Below, one piece after another: positions 1 through 14,200 of a DNA stretch of 64,000 nucleotides. Position 1 is the first letter of the stretch. Every line of letters begins with the position of its first letter. Made by a program: the position numbers and the translations under genes. Under the pieces are notes generated by a model, which was not told the DNA's origin, ran no database searches, and saw nothing but the letters and a program-made list of their open reading frames with translations. Location: assembly GCA_047495785.1 (NCBI GenBank), contig JBLDXI010000048.1:1215499-1279498 (forward strand). Direction: 5' to 3'. This DNA is from Lepidodermella squamata (taxonomy: Eukaryota > Gastrotricha).

Positions 1-3000
1 AATATATTTTATTGGATATTAAACGCTGTGTCAACTTACAACTACTACCTACATTTATTACGACAGGGACATAACGCGTGCGATTTATTATTAATAGCCC
101 AATAGTATAATATGAAGTATAGGATAGGGTTATCAAAAGGCGCCGATCTCGTATAATTGTTGTCATCAACACACTTTTGTGTATTAGATTGAAATATCGA
201 ACAGATCACCCTGTGCCGCGTACAACACACCCTGCTCTACTACGACAGGTGATATTATTGTTTTCTAATTGTTTTCGTAACACATTTTACGCTTTCAATC
301 AAAAAGGTATATAATCGCGCACACAGGGACGCCACACACTTGCGCGCGTGTGATAATAATAAAAACCGCGCGCGCGCTGGGTGCGCGCAATATCCGCATC
401 CTATAAACGCGATTTTATAGTTGTCATTTTCTTTGTTATTCTAATAATTATTATATCAAGTTATATATTGCACCACCGCTGACCCACACCGGTGAATATT
501 ACATCCTATATACAAACCCAACTACAAATTTTAGTCACCCTTTCATTTGAAGAACCACCTGTTGTTCGTCAACAAACTCGAAATATTTTCAGAATTTTCT
601 CACGCCCGTGCTAATTTTTCTTGTTATCTTTTAATTTTCTCAACATTCGTCCGCTAATTTTTGGGAGAGTTCAGAGTTAAACAATGCATTGAGAACGGCT
701 GTTTTTCGCCTCGTTCTGTCGTTGAAAAGGCACGTCTTTTATAATTAAGGAGGCCAACTTTTCAGCTTTTTCAAAGAATGGAAAATTTTCTCTCGCCTCT
801 CGTCAATAATAGCGAGAAAATTCTTACAATTTAATGAAACGTTGCTCTCTTGAATAGATTTTTCAAAATTTTAAGGCAGAGACATGGTAATATATTACGT
901 TTGGAAACAAGCCATGAAAAAATTAACAAATTTTCAGTATATTTCTCTTTATTTATATAGGAATTATAGAAATTTATAGAAAGGAGAAAATTATAGGAAA
1001 TATTAGAAATTAAAGTAATCCTAAACCCTTAATCCTAATGTTCGTACCCCGTCTCTTCACATCATTCGAACTGATTTTCTAATGTCTTGCTGATAGAATA
1101 TTCAAACCAAAAATTTGGAAATTTATAGTTATCTTTTTAATTTTTTAATTTTATTAATTTATGCAAAAATCTTTTCAAATCCTGTAATTTTTTGGATGAA
1201 TCACCCTCATATTTTTAATCCTATATTCTAAGCGATTGTCCTCGTTTTTGCCCCATTTTTAAATTTTTTATATAAGATTTTTTATAGCAAAATCGTGGAT
1301 TTTTTTCCTCTATTGTTATATTATTTTTATTGCGCCAGTGATAGCGGTAATTATTTGTTCAAGGCATGATTTTCGATCTTAACTCGCGATAACCTTCAAC
1401 GATATCTTCTATCATCATCTCATACAATTTCCTATATGATCCTGTATCATCATCGCAAGCTTATACCTTGTTCACTGTAACGAGTTTGGTTAGTCTTGCC
1501 CGGCGCCTTATCACCGCCTTGTTTGCCGCCTGTGCGCGTGTTCTTTGCCTTTCGCGCCCCGTTTTGTTATTGTTTTGGCATCTCACGGCGCTGCGTTTTA
1601 GTTTTATACCGAAACGATCGCTGAATATGCAAAATTTGCCCGTGATAATACAATAATAATTATTATATTATTCGTTCCACTGCTAATAACACATTTCCGC
1701 GCCTTTTTGCTATAACTACTACCGAAGGCTATTACCATTGAAAACTGGAAAGTAGCCGGCAACGTAGTAGCAGTAGTAGGATACAATATATATATTATAG
1801 CAATTATTTATCCAAGGTTTTTGATACTCGGCTTGTATTGTATACTGTGCATCCACCCTAAGCCGTGTTTATAGCCTAGCTTACGAGTTTATTAAGGCAA
1901 ATGTTATTATTAGCCGGGCGGACAGTAGACGCGCGGCTCTCGCGCGGGATATAGATACATTAAGCGCCCGGTCCAATTAACCAACTCGACCCAATTAGAA
2001 ATTTACAAGTCGGGTATATTATATGCTCAGGGTTGGTGGTGGTATATACCAAACGCGGCGCCGTCTTGTGTATTAGAAACCGTTATTTATACTGTTACTT
2101 GCCGGCTTAATACTTGAGCGTTTTCCTAGTCCCAAACTGAAGCTAAAAGCAAACTATGACCCAGCGTAAAATTGACCTCATAATCCCTTGATTTTTTGCT
2201 AATAATCGGCCCTTTAATAATCTATCTATTACCAGATTGCATTTTTTCATTCGCTCATTGAATGATGCGATTGGATAATTAGGATAGTAAAAGAAAGAAT
2301 TTAGAACTATAATTACGCTTTTGGAATTTTTTAAGATATTTCGGATACCTAATTGTTTAATAGCAAAGGCAATTTTTTGCAATGTATAGCCCTTAATCAG
2401 CCGGAGAAAAAAAATTCCAGAAAAAATTCTGTATTTTTCATTTTTGCATTTTTACGACCAAATGACCAACATTTTTATTCCTCCAAAAACCATAGAAATA
2501 TTAGCGCTCAATTTCATTTGGAAGGCTAAGGCTAATTAGGATTCTTCTGATTGTCAACGGATAAATCAGAATTTTTTTCCAATTTTCGGAAATTTATTCG
2601 TGTTCCACTTTTCTTTTTTCTGAAGCGGTGCCAATTTTCAATTTATTTTTATGGTAAACTTACATGTGCCGGGGCCAAATTGGAAACGTTTATTAATCAA
2701 TAATGTGAATCACTTTGGCTTTTCGGCTGCCTCAAAAATTCCAGTCGTTGATGATTCATCAAAATTTTACCATAATTTGGCGACTGATTTTTGGTGCTTG
2801 TCAAATTTTTGTCCCAAAATTCTGTTAAAATCTAAAAATTATACAGGAACCAAGAAATGCCGATAAACTAGAAGAGAATTCCTTATTGGATTCTTATAAA
2901 AGAGGAACCAATTGAAATCTGGATGAATCATCATCGATTCGGATTTTTAGCGCTCAACATCGAAATTGAACTTCAAATTCCATTTAAACCTGGAAAAAGT

Positions 3001-6000
3001 TGTTGATTATTCGAGTCGTCTATAGTTTGGCAGACCCATCGTTCGACATGGTAACATTTAAGATTATAGGAAAAGGCCCAAACCCCGTCTGTGTCCCCGA
3101 TTATCTCTTCCTGGGCCGTGGCAACGCAAATAACACACGCCGATATAAGTAGCGCAACATGTGATGCGTGCAAAATCGAGCCATTTTCAGCAGCAGCAGC
3201 AGGGTATACAGGCTGCGTATGACTCATTAGAATTTAGCCGTAGTGTATAAGAAGTAGGCTACGACTAATAATATCGGCATATAACGCTGCAACAACGCGC
3301 GCATCTTTAACATGTGTCCTCAGTGGCGAAAGGAATTCAGTCCTATATAGGGCGGCTTAATTCTATGGCTCGCGAGGAAGAACAAGACAACAATTTTCAT
3401 GGCGACTGGTCGGCTCTTCGACGAAATGTAAATAAAGACTAGCCAATATATATCTCGCGCATGATCAGCTGCCTCGTTATCTATACTAAGCCCCGTATAG
3501 TCACCCTGCTGGCATAATTATTGTCATTATACTTATACACATAACGTCCCAATATATATATTTTCGTAAAACAATGCCGGCCTTTTTCACAACCGGTTGC
3601 TGCTTCATCTCGAGCAAAAAGATTTGATTATAACGATGCCCTAAACTCAATATAAATCTGAGACTGCCGGCTGTATAGAAGCCACTTTTATATTCAAATT
3701 TATCATTAGGATTGGCTTTTGGTGCACATTTTTCGACGACTTAATTATTCAACAATTTTTCTCACCTTTTCAGTGCGGCTTTAGGTTTAAACCCCCTCCG
3801 TTATATTATGGTCATTTTTTTCTTCCGCCATTTCGGCGCGACGACGACGATGATTGGAAGTATCCTCGGATTTTATTTATTCATAAATCGATGAAAATCC
3901 ACGCAAGTGCGCACCCTCTTGGTCCAGTATCATCCGCGCATGCCGAGATAATTATTATTCGAAAAAAACGTACCGAAAAATTCCTCGAATTTTTTTTTTC
4001 GGGCTGAAAATTTCTCGAAATTTTTGTTTATCGCGTTTGTGCGATTTGTGAAAAGTGGCCCTTGAACACGGCTTATTTTTAATGAATTACATTTTATCGC
4101 TTATATAGGTACTTGAGCGCGTCGGCGAGTATAGCCGCGCGCATCATTATTACTACTGCTTTTGTTTTACTTACAACAAATTATTAGCTTTTTACGCGGT
4201 ATAGGTAAGTGTATAGAGTAAAAATCACGCCGGCGAAAACAACACACAATAATTTTTCAGCAAACAACAAAAATAACAATAAATTATCGGAAAAAAGACG
4301 AGCGCGCGTTATATACTTCATAGGCGGTCAGCACTCGACTCGCTCCGGTGAATGCGCGCTGCTATATCATCCATATCTACTACCGAAAAATTCATCTCTC
4401 GCTCGATCAAAAATCGCTCTCCTGTACTTGAGATTATACGATTATTATTACAAGGTATAAAAATGTATCGCAATATCTCACGGATCAAGTATATATGAAA
4501 CGTTGAAATGATTAGCTGTCCGCGGTTTTTTTCGGTTATTTTTCCACCGTGAGGAAATGTTTGCGCATCATTTCTAGGTGCATCATACCTGGTTCTTATA
4601 CCGCAAAAAAACCAGTGCGTCCCTAAAAATTATAATTTTTTTAAAATCGATTTCACACTTGCCCTTAGGGAATGTAGAATTTTGTTAAAATTTAAGAATT
4701 TTATTTTAAAAAATTACTTCATTTTAAGGCGGCTTCTTTATTATTGAATATGTTGACGATTAAGAATCGAATTCGATTTTTCTCGAATGAAACCAATTTC
4801 CGACACCAATTATGCCCGATTTTACCGGTGTTTAAGGTGGCCTCCAGTTGTTTGTTGCAACATGTTATAAATTTACAATAATATATATTACGCGCCTTTA
4901 AAACGCGCGCGCCCGCCTGTTATTGTTGTTTCTTTTATTTCTATAATGCGGGGCAAAAAGTGCGCGCCATGTGCGCGATAACAGGCGCAATTTTTAAACG
5001 CTCGCCTCACCAACGCGCGATGTTACACATTACACATACTTATAGTATATCGGCTGCAAAATGGCCGGGGCGATTTTTCGTTGGATAAATAAATAAATAG
5101 GCCCACTTTACCCGAGCTTTTCACCAGGCCTTTTTCTAATATATATAAAGGTGCGTGTTTATTTCACCACCACTTCTTTCTAGGGTGTCCAGAGCATTAT
5201 AAATTACCATTTTTCGAGGAAATGAAATAATGGCGAGTGGATATTTTTTCTGAATTTTTTTCGTTGCGAGTTATGTTTGGATTAAGGTGGCGAAATATTT
5301 TCATTTACTGCCAGTGCGTTTTTTGCGGCTATAGTACTGATTTTTGGTCGCGATTTCAGTGAGTCATCTCGCCATTTCCAAACTTGAGAATAGTTTGTCA
5401 ACAGAAGGCGAGGGCGAATAACGCTTCGCAAATTAGCCGAACGAAGCGCGCCAAATCATTGTTAGTGGTGATGATTGTTGTCGCTTAGTTAAGCCATGTC
5501 TTATAGGCCATTTAATGCAGTGCGCGCGTCTCGCACGATATAACGCGCGCGCGCATATATTCCCAAAATATTGCCGATGAGCGATGAGCGATGATGATGA
5601 CGATAATAATTATTATTTATCATTCGATATATGAAAAGTTTCGAAGCGCCGATAACTATTTAACCGCGTTCATCGTCGCATGGCCGCCTTTTTGCGCGCA
5701 CAATTTAACGCTGCAAATATATGCTTGTCTTCTCGTCCTCCTTAAAATCGAAAGCCAGTAATAGTAAATAAATACTCTCGTAAATAATAATAACAATAAT
5801 CTTGTCCCGTTCTTCCTCGTCGTGAAAATCATCCCGGCTTCTCGTCGTTCGATATAATAGCCCTGTAAATAACAAGAAAACGATGATTTTTGAATTTCGT
5901 CTTGTTTGTTATTATTTACTTATTCAATCAACCATGTCTTGTTTATTTTTCAGAAAAATATGTAATATGTCGCGACATGAGAATTTCTTTTTTTTTCGCA

Positions 6001-7884
6001 TCGTTTGATTTTATAGGTCGGCTAATTATATTATTAATATCATGAATACTCTGCGATGGAATGTCAACAATGAATCGCATTAAATCCAGCAGTAAACACG
6101 GAAATGGAAATTTTTATACGCAATTTCCAGGTCTCTCATCTCAATCAAGCCATCAATCGGTTGATGATGATGATGATATATGAATTGCCTTTTTATTGTT
6201 GGTTTAAACTTGCGATTTATGAACCGACTCTTCTATATAGGTTAATTATTATGCCATAAATCTGCTACCAATTATGCAGGAAATGGGCAAATATTTAGGG
6301 CACATAATTTTATTATTATTATTACTCTATTAGAGCAGGAATATTTTTATTCCTTTAGAAATTCGGCGGGAAGACATTACAGAAATATTTTTACCAGAAA
6401 TTCCTCCTTAATCTTGTGTTTTTAGCACTGATTACACTAAAATTGTCCCTAGCGATCTAAATAAAACCGGAAAAATGTTGAAGAACTTGCGAATTCCGAT
6501 GTCAACAATTTAACTTTATTCGCGTCGATTTTTTGCTGTCTCCGGGTAAAAAAACTCGTAATTTTATTCCTTAAGAGTTTTACGGCTTTTTGACATCGTT
6601 TCACACTAAATTGTGACCTAATTACACCGCTCAACGCAGGCGATTTATAGAAAAAAGTTGCCCCATTTTATTTATTGATAGCAATAAAAACACGCCTTTT
6701 TGGTGTCACGAGCGCGATGATGATAGTAAGTAATAAAATCGATGAACCAGCCGCGATGTGTCGGCGGCGATTATTACATAGGACGGCCTGCTAAAAACAC
6801 GGCCCATCTATCTATCTATCGCCGTTATACACATGTCAGCAACACTTGTGTATTGCGCGTAAAAATAAATAAAATGTAACGACAAATTTTCTAGCAACTT
6901 GGGAACTAAAATCTCAGCTTTTATTATTATTTGCACTGTCATTAATTTGTCCGGATTTTTTAGCCGCCACGTGTAGTTAATTCAAATGTATAAATAAATA
7001 TAGGCTGTATAGGGGAGACACCTTTTACCTGTAGCCTATTCAATAATTTATTGCAAAAATTTACTAACAATGGGCGGACGTGCTGCATAGGATATGATTA
7101 TGACTTTTGTCACTCAGCGGGTAGTAAATAATAACAAATCGCTGGCCTGTAAATTTGCGGCTGCTGCTGCAGCCGTGATGATGTCATCGCTTTCGCTTGA
7201 TCGATTCGTGCGACTCGGCGTGAAAGTTCACGGCGCGTCTAATCTCAGCGGCGCGCGCATTTTGTACAACCATGCGATTAGCCGTGTGCCTGTATGCGCG
7301 TACTGGGAGCTAATTCATGTCGGCGATTTTTATTCACATTACAGCAAAAAATTCCAAGGTTTTTTTTGTATGTTCATGAGCCGCGAAGACAGGTAAAGTT
7401 TACGCACCGGTGAATTTATATTGCGATTTTTGTCCATTTTTTGTTGATAATTATAATTTTGTCGGTTTTGTGAACCGTAAAATGAGTGCGGAGTTCAAAA
7501 ATGTTTCAAAAATGATTTTTTGAACGAATTTTTTGCAATTTATTAGTTCTATAGCTGGAATTTTCTATATTTTTAAATTACAAATTTTTCTGAATTTTTT
7601 TCCGTAAATTTGGCTAATTAATTAAATTGACCGATTTAAATTTCAATTGACACAATTGAATTTTTCATTTTTACTAGATTTAATTTAATTAATAAAATGA
7701 TGCATTGACTGTTAATCTATGCAACACATTCGCGGTAACAAATTTTCGTCGACGACGCAGACGCGACGCAAATCGGCTGTGACAAGTTGATGCTGCTCAA
7801 CTCAAACACAACTCGAAAAAGAAGTCGTCTTATGCAATCGCAGCAAATCTTATTTGATTTTGCTCTCTCATTAACACTATCATC
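1..7884. other. Upstream region, no gene recognised
   Basis: This 7.9 kb stretch is AT-rich with scattered GCGCGC tracts and ATT/ATA runs. The open frames are short, lack recognisable domains and are not joined by plausible splice sites. The 100-codon frame at 7094-7396 was examined and is not convincing. The stretch probably contains the promoter, 5' UTR and possibly a non-coding first exon or intron of the neurexin gene that starts at 7885, but I could not place a transcription start. Confidence 0.5.
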
Positions 7885-8233
7885 ATGCAAATGCGCGACA
7901 CGCTTTATCACCTGAAGGAGCAGTCATCGTCCAGTAGTGTCAAGCATTTGAAAATTCGCCCGGCCGATTCGTGGTGGTGGCGGCGGTGGTCTTGTTGTCT
8001 GTCCAACGCCCAGCGCTACTCGATTTTCTGCCTTATTTTACTACTCTATTTTTGCGGCTGTCAAGCTGAGGTTTACACGTTTTCGGGCGAGGACTCGTTC
8101 GCGCGCCTGCCGGAATGGCGGCCTTGCGCTGACAGTCGGCTTCAGTTTCGATTCCGCACCCGATCTGAGCATGGCCTCGTTTTCTACGCCGATGATGGCG
8201 ACAAGGAGTACATATACCTTAAATTATATCAAG
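7885..8233 (+). CDS. nrx-1: Neurexin exon 1: signal peptide and first half of LNS1
   Basis: The exon encodes a long basic and Trp-rich N-region, then the hydrophobic core FCLILLLYFCGCQA, with cleavage likely before EVYTF. LNS1 follows with the typical LQFRFRTRSEHGLVFY strand pair. It ends at donor AAG|GTGAGG in phase 1. Confidence 0.88.
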
Positions 8234-11200
8234 GTGAGGTTTTCGCTTATTTTTTTCCGTCTGCGATAGAGAATATTTTTACTACTCAAAATTAAGGTGG
8301 AATTTTAGAAAGTTCAATTTGACCTACTTTCTAATTTTGACCCATTTGTTATCCTAATTGTCTCAACTCAAGTTTCGATTATCTAATTTGAGGCTAAATT
8401 GCGAAAAACCGCAAGTATCCCACCGGAATCCATCCCTGGTAATTGTCCAACTTCCCATCGCTGGGGATACTTTCCCTCAGGGGTATGAATATTTGGCAAA
8501 AAATATATTTTAATTATAGAAAAAATGCCGCTATAAATTTCAGAAAGATATGAAATAAAATTGAAAAAATTAATTATGTCAGTCATTATTCAGCTTTCAT
8601 CCAATTATAATTTTTGAAAAATGTCATATTTTTTCTGCTACCAGGCTCGTTACATTTACGATTGCGATTAAACCCGGCACAAGTCGATGACGTCCTAATA
8701 CGCGCCGGCTATTCGACCACCTTAACCGACAACGCATGGCACAACGTCGAGGTTCGGCGAAGCGGAAAAGACACGTTCTTAATCGTCGACGAAGAACAAC
8801 GAAAACGGTTCTTCGAACCCGGCGCAACCGAAGATTACTACCTGGGCGCGCCGGGTAACAGCGCGTACCGCCGGCCTAATCAGCTGTACTTTGGCGGCCT
8901 CAATCGCAGTGTGTTGCTTCAAGACGTCGCGTTGCCTGTCATTGTTCATGAACCTCGGTTTCGCGGCTCGATAGCGAATGTCTCGTTTTCGAACTGCAGT
9001 GGTCCGTTGAGGCGGGTGCGCATGCTGGAGAGCAAGGGCGTGCGCGTGTCGGATGCGGCGCATGATTGCGTGCGCACGACGTGTTTAAATGGCGGCGCCT
9101 GTTTTGTTGATTTGGCGGATTTTTCGGAGAAATGCGACTGCAGCCAGACTATGTTCGATGGCGACTACTGCGATCAACGTAAGACTCTTAATTCCTAGCT
9201 AAATTTCGATAATTGAAACCGGGAAACATTGAGAAATTATGGAGAAATTTATTTAAAAAATTCAGAAAAAAATTCCAAATAATCCTACTTGAAAATTAAT
9301 ATCGGCACTTGATCCGCCTTAAAATGGTTCTTAAATGGGAATTTTCGTCTTTTTTTAGCTCGTAAATACGCTGAAGCTACATTTTACGGCAACGGTTACC
9401 TGTCCTATGGCTTGGACTATTTAGACGGGAAGCCTTTTCTATCAGTTGCCGATGAGGTCTCGCTATACTTCAAAACAAAGCAATCCGACGGCCTGCTATT
9501 CTACAGTGGTGATTTAACCGACAGTTTGATCATAGCCCTGCGAAAAGGAACAATATGGGTGTCGTTAATGCTGGCTGGCGAAACTTCAGAAATGTCAGTC
9601 GATGCGGCGCAGACAGGCCTCGGAGCTGCATCAGGTGGTTCTGACGCCTCAACAGGTGGCGCTTCTGGGGTACCAGCTAACCCGTCTCGCTTCGATGACG
9701 ACCAGTGGTACTGGTTACGCGTGAAGCGGCAGGTCAAAGAGGTAGGAAAAAATCGGAAGAATATCGAAATTTTTTTATTCACGAAAAAAGTGACAAATCC
9801 TAACCTGAATTTTCGCAATTTTCCCGTCTCAATTTTTTGTTATTTTTTTTATTTGTTACTACAACTACTTTTCCTATTCCAAACTGTGCACTTTCACATT
9901 ATAGCTGGAAAATGGCCTCAAGGCCATTGCTGAGGTATGTTTCAAAAAAACATAATTTCCCGCGATTTTTTCGGTGGAAAATGGCTTACAGTCGAGTTGA
10001 ACAAGCTGTGTTACTTTTTGGTGTTTTATGTGTCGATAAAAAATTTGCCATTTTACACGCCTTTGGTATATCGGTTCTTGCTTGTCAATGTCTATTTTAT
10101 TACCGTTATTTTATGCGAAAAAAATTTGGAAGCGCATTTTTTTAATTATTCCCCGCCTTTCATTTGCTGCTTCGTGTGGGTCAATTTTTTTTTCTTGGCA
10201 ACGGGATTTTTTGGTAACTAAGGACGCATATTTCAAACTCCATGGCAACGCGGCTATTTTTTGCGCTCAAAATCACCCGAATCCATAAATATTATTGTCG
10301 ATGTAAAGTGGCATGCTAGTAAAATTTGGAAGAATAAAAAATCAATCACCAGGTGTTTTCGGAGATATCTCTTGCACTCAAAAAAAATTACCGCACCTTT
10401 TCGATGTAGTTATATAAAAATTGCGCACCGAGTATATTATTATCGCGCCTGCTTAATAGATGTTGTCTATAAATATGCGAAAAAATTGTCTGTAGAATGC
10501 TCTTCAATCGCTTTCAGTCGAGCAAATTTGTCGTTGTTTCAACTCAATTTTTTCTTAAATTTTTATAAAATTCCATTTTTTCCAGGTCGAAGTGCTGGTT
10601 AGGTCGTCTCGGCAGCAAGATTTCGCTGTTCGAAAAGTCGGCACCTTCGTCGGCCGGTTGACATTCCTCCGCAGCCGCATCATCTACGTAGGCGGGTCGG
10701 AATCGAACGCGGCCTTGACCGCAAATCGGGTGCGCGCAAATTTCCGCGGCTGCCTTAAACAGGTCATTTACAAAGCCGACGCAATTTCGCTCGACGTGCT
10801 TGAATTGGCGCGCAAAAATGAGCCGTTATTAAGGCGCACGGGCAATGTTGATTACTCGGGCTGTAAAGACCTCGCCTCATTTCAACCCGTCACATTTCGC
10901 ACCCCTGAGTCGTTTATCCGGCTTGAAAAATGGAGTGCTAGAGAAAATGGGTCGATCCAGTTTAAATTTCAAACAACCGAAGATCGCGGCCTGTTGTTCT
11001 ACAACAGCGGCGGCCGTGGTGGCGATTTTGTCCACCTTGAAATTTTCAACGGATATTTGAGGTTCGGCATCTCAGTCGGCGGGTTGGTTCAAGACCTGCC
11101 TATGGTTCAAATTTTTAACGAAACCCGGGTTAATGACGGGCAAGTTCACGCGGTTCGAATTACGAAAATGATGCCGCCGCAGTCGAGCGGAACGGTCCAG

Positions 11201-14200
11201 ATCACGCTGGACTCAACGCCTCGGCTGTTTTCGATAACTGGCGATTATCAGTTTCTTGATTTGGAGAATTACATGTACATTGGCGGGGTTGATCCGTCGA
11301 TTCCTGTTTCGAGAAGCGCATATACAGCGGTTTTAAGGCGCGGCTTGGTTGGATGTGTCCAAGATATGGAGATTAATGGCAAGAAAATCAATTTGGAAGC
11401 GGAGGCTCGATCTCAAAGTAAGTAAAAAATTTGAAATTATTTTAATAAAATTCAGCGATTTTACAAATTTTGGAAGAATCTTAATGAAATTTCAAAAATT
11501 CAAAAATTTCTTCAAATTTCAAATTTCTTCAAATTTCAAAATCAACTTATACTTATATTTTGAAAAACTTCTGAAAAAATTTAATAATAAATTCTGATTA
11601 TATTTTGAATTTTTGAATTTTTTGCTAATTCGATTTTTCAATATAAATTCAATAAAAAAATTAATTCGATTGGCCATCAACATGATCAAAATTAAATATT
11701 AATTCGGCAATTTTTTAATCAATTTTCGAATTTTTTTAATTTTAGATGTGAACGATGTGGGATTTTATTGCCAAACCACGCAAAGCCATTGCGGTCCAAC
11801 AAACCCGTGTCTAAACGGCGGTACATGCCAAGAAGGCTGGAACCGCTTCATCTGCGACTGTTCCGCAACTTCAATGACCGGCCGCGTCTGCGAACGCGAG
11901 GCCGTAGTCGTTGATTTCGCCGGCCCGGGCAACACCCTAGTCCTGCGGCTGCCCTTTGAAAGCCAGAGCGAACTTGAAGAAATTTCGTTCCGCTTCAAAA
12001 CCGTCTCGCCGAACGGCCTACTACTGCGGACATTTCCGAAATTAGGCGGTGATTCACAGATGAGATCAACCGATCGGTTACAGCTATCTCTTATCGAAGG
12101 CGATTTGGTCCTAGAAATCGAAATGGGCAGCGGAAAAACGGTGAGTAATTAAATATATTTGCGCGCGCAAAAAAATAGATCAAAGGAAATAGCGCCTTAA
12201 TGTGCGCGCATGAAAAATATGGGTCATTCAAATGTGAAATTTCAGGTTTTACGAATGGCTGGTACCTCTGCGAATACCGTGGGTGGTTGCCATCAGCTGC
12301 GGGTCGATGACGGCCAATGGCACGCTGTTAAATACCACCGTCTTCGGCACTCTTTATCGCTGAAAATCGACAACTGCCAAAAAACAGGTATGTGTATTTC
12401 GATTTTTTTTACCGAAAAATTCTCTATTGGCCTGTGAAAAATTTCGCTTTAATTTCTTCAAAAATTTCGTGCTCTAATACCTGTTGTACCTTTGTTATAA
12501 AACAAAAAATCTCGGGGATGTAAAGATGTGATAATGCATGCCATCAATACGCCGGCCACCCTGGAGATAAGCCACATCCTACTCGGCTCGGCTATGGCGC
12601 CGAGTGACGACGTAATCGCTGCAACACAGGCCACGTTAATCCCGACAAAACCAAACGCATTCGCCGCCACTCCATCGTCGTCGTCCTGGATTATAGGCCG
12701 AAGTGCTGTTAACGTCCGATCGCTGGCAAGGCGCGCTAATCGCACGGCTAATTTCCGCAGACCACGGGGTATTTAACGCAAACACAACAAATGATAGAAC
12801 AGATGGTTTTTTGAGCACTCGAATGGGTGTTTGAGTGTTTTTTGGTGTTTTTTCAAACCCGCAACTATGTATATGGATTTTTCGTGTCTCTTTCTCTGCG
12901 CGCAAATCTTTCAAGTCACACGTCTGTAAACAATCGTAATTTAGTTTAGAATACTTCGATATCGAGTCGGTTATAACAGTATAGGTGCATCCTTTCTATA
13001 TATGGTCATGCGAACACTTTCTTGCACGTTTTGTTAATTATTCCGGATTTTTCCCGAATTTTTCTGATATTTTTTTTTCAATTTTTTCTCAGGTACGGTG
13101 GTTGGTAAGGACTATCTACTGGACACGGATCAATTAGTCCTTGGTTCATCGAATTGGAGCCCGTCCGCTAGTATGCCCGGCCGGCCGCAGTACGCCGAGC
13201 TGATGGCGCCTAGAACCGGCGGGACAAATTCGATAGTGCCGAATTTTGTCGGCCAAATTCAGCAGTTCACGTATAACAACATCGATTTCTTCGAAGACTT
13301 GGTCGGTGGCCAGTCTTCGGTTGCTGCCTCGGCAGCCGGGCCCAGCCCAAGCCCGACCCAGGTCAAACCGCGCAATTTGATCGTTCAAAACTCAGCGCGC
13401 ACCGTCGACATGTTCGCCGGGCCGAAAATTACCGATGAAATTACGTTCAAAGTAAGCGAATTTAGTCATAAATTTCGCATAAAATAAAAAGGGGAAAACC
13501 AAGATTTAGGAAAAATGTGAGAAAAATTGTAGAAAAATTAGAATTTTTTTATTTTATTGCTGAATTTTTTAAATTTTTTAAATTTTAAAATCTTGAAATT
13601 TAAAAAAATTGAATATATATCGGGTGCAATATTTAAAAATTGTAAGACTATTTTATGCTAATTTGGCTCTATTTTAGATGCAAATTATGCATGAGGCTCA
13701 CACTATTCATCTTTGCTGGTAATAAAAGTGTGTGCGTAGTACTTTTATGCGAAGCCTCATTATCAGTTTTTGCATTAGGCACATAAAAGTGTGCATATGC
13801 AAATGATGCGCACATGTATTGTGTGTGCCATGCTAGAACGGGGAAGGGCGCGCAAAGCTATTGCCACTAAACTTACCTGGCACTGGGATGTCCCGCGATC
13901 AACAAGGCGGGCGCCCCAAGGCGAGGCGTGCCATTGCACTTCGGCGCGCTGACCCTTGCGCTTTGCCTCATCGGCGGAGTCGGGTGCAAAATATTTCACT
14001 TGGGTATCGGCGTTCGCGCCACACCCGAAAATTCAAAAACAAATATCCTAATTAATCCAATTTATCGAATTCATTGATGGAAATCCGGAATTGATGAAAA
14101 AAATTAATTTCAATTTGTTAAATTTACGTTATTTTTTTGCAGAATACGGAAACGTATTTGAAAATAGATGTTGGGGCGACGGCGTTTTCGTCCTTGTACA

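Noticed and set aside
7094-7396. 100-codon + frame upstream of neurexin as a gene
   Set aside because: Poly-Ala and low-complexity composition, no recognisable domain, and no splice continuity with exon 1.
9837-10602. Several overlapping frames between neurexin exons 3 and 4
   Set aside because: AT-rich intron sequence; apart from the 30 nt microexon nothing fits the protein or has matching splice sites.
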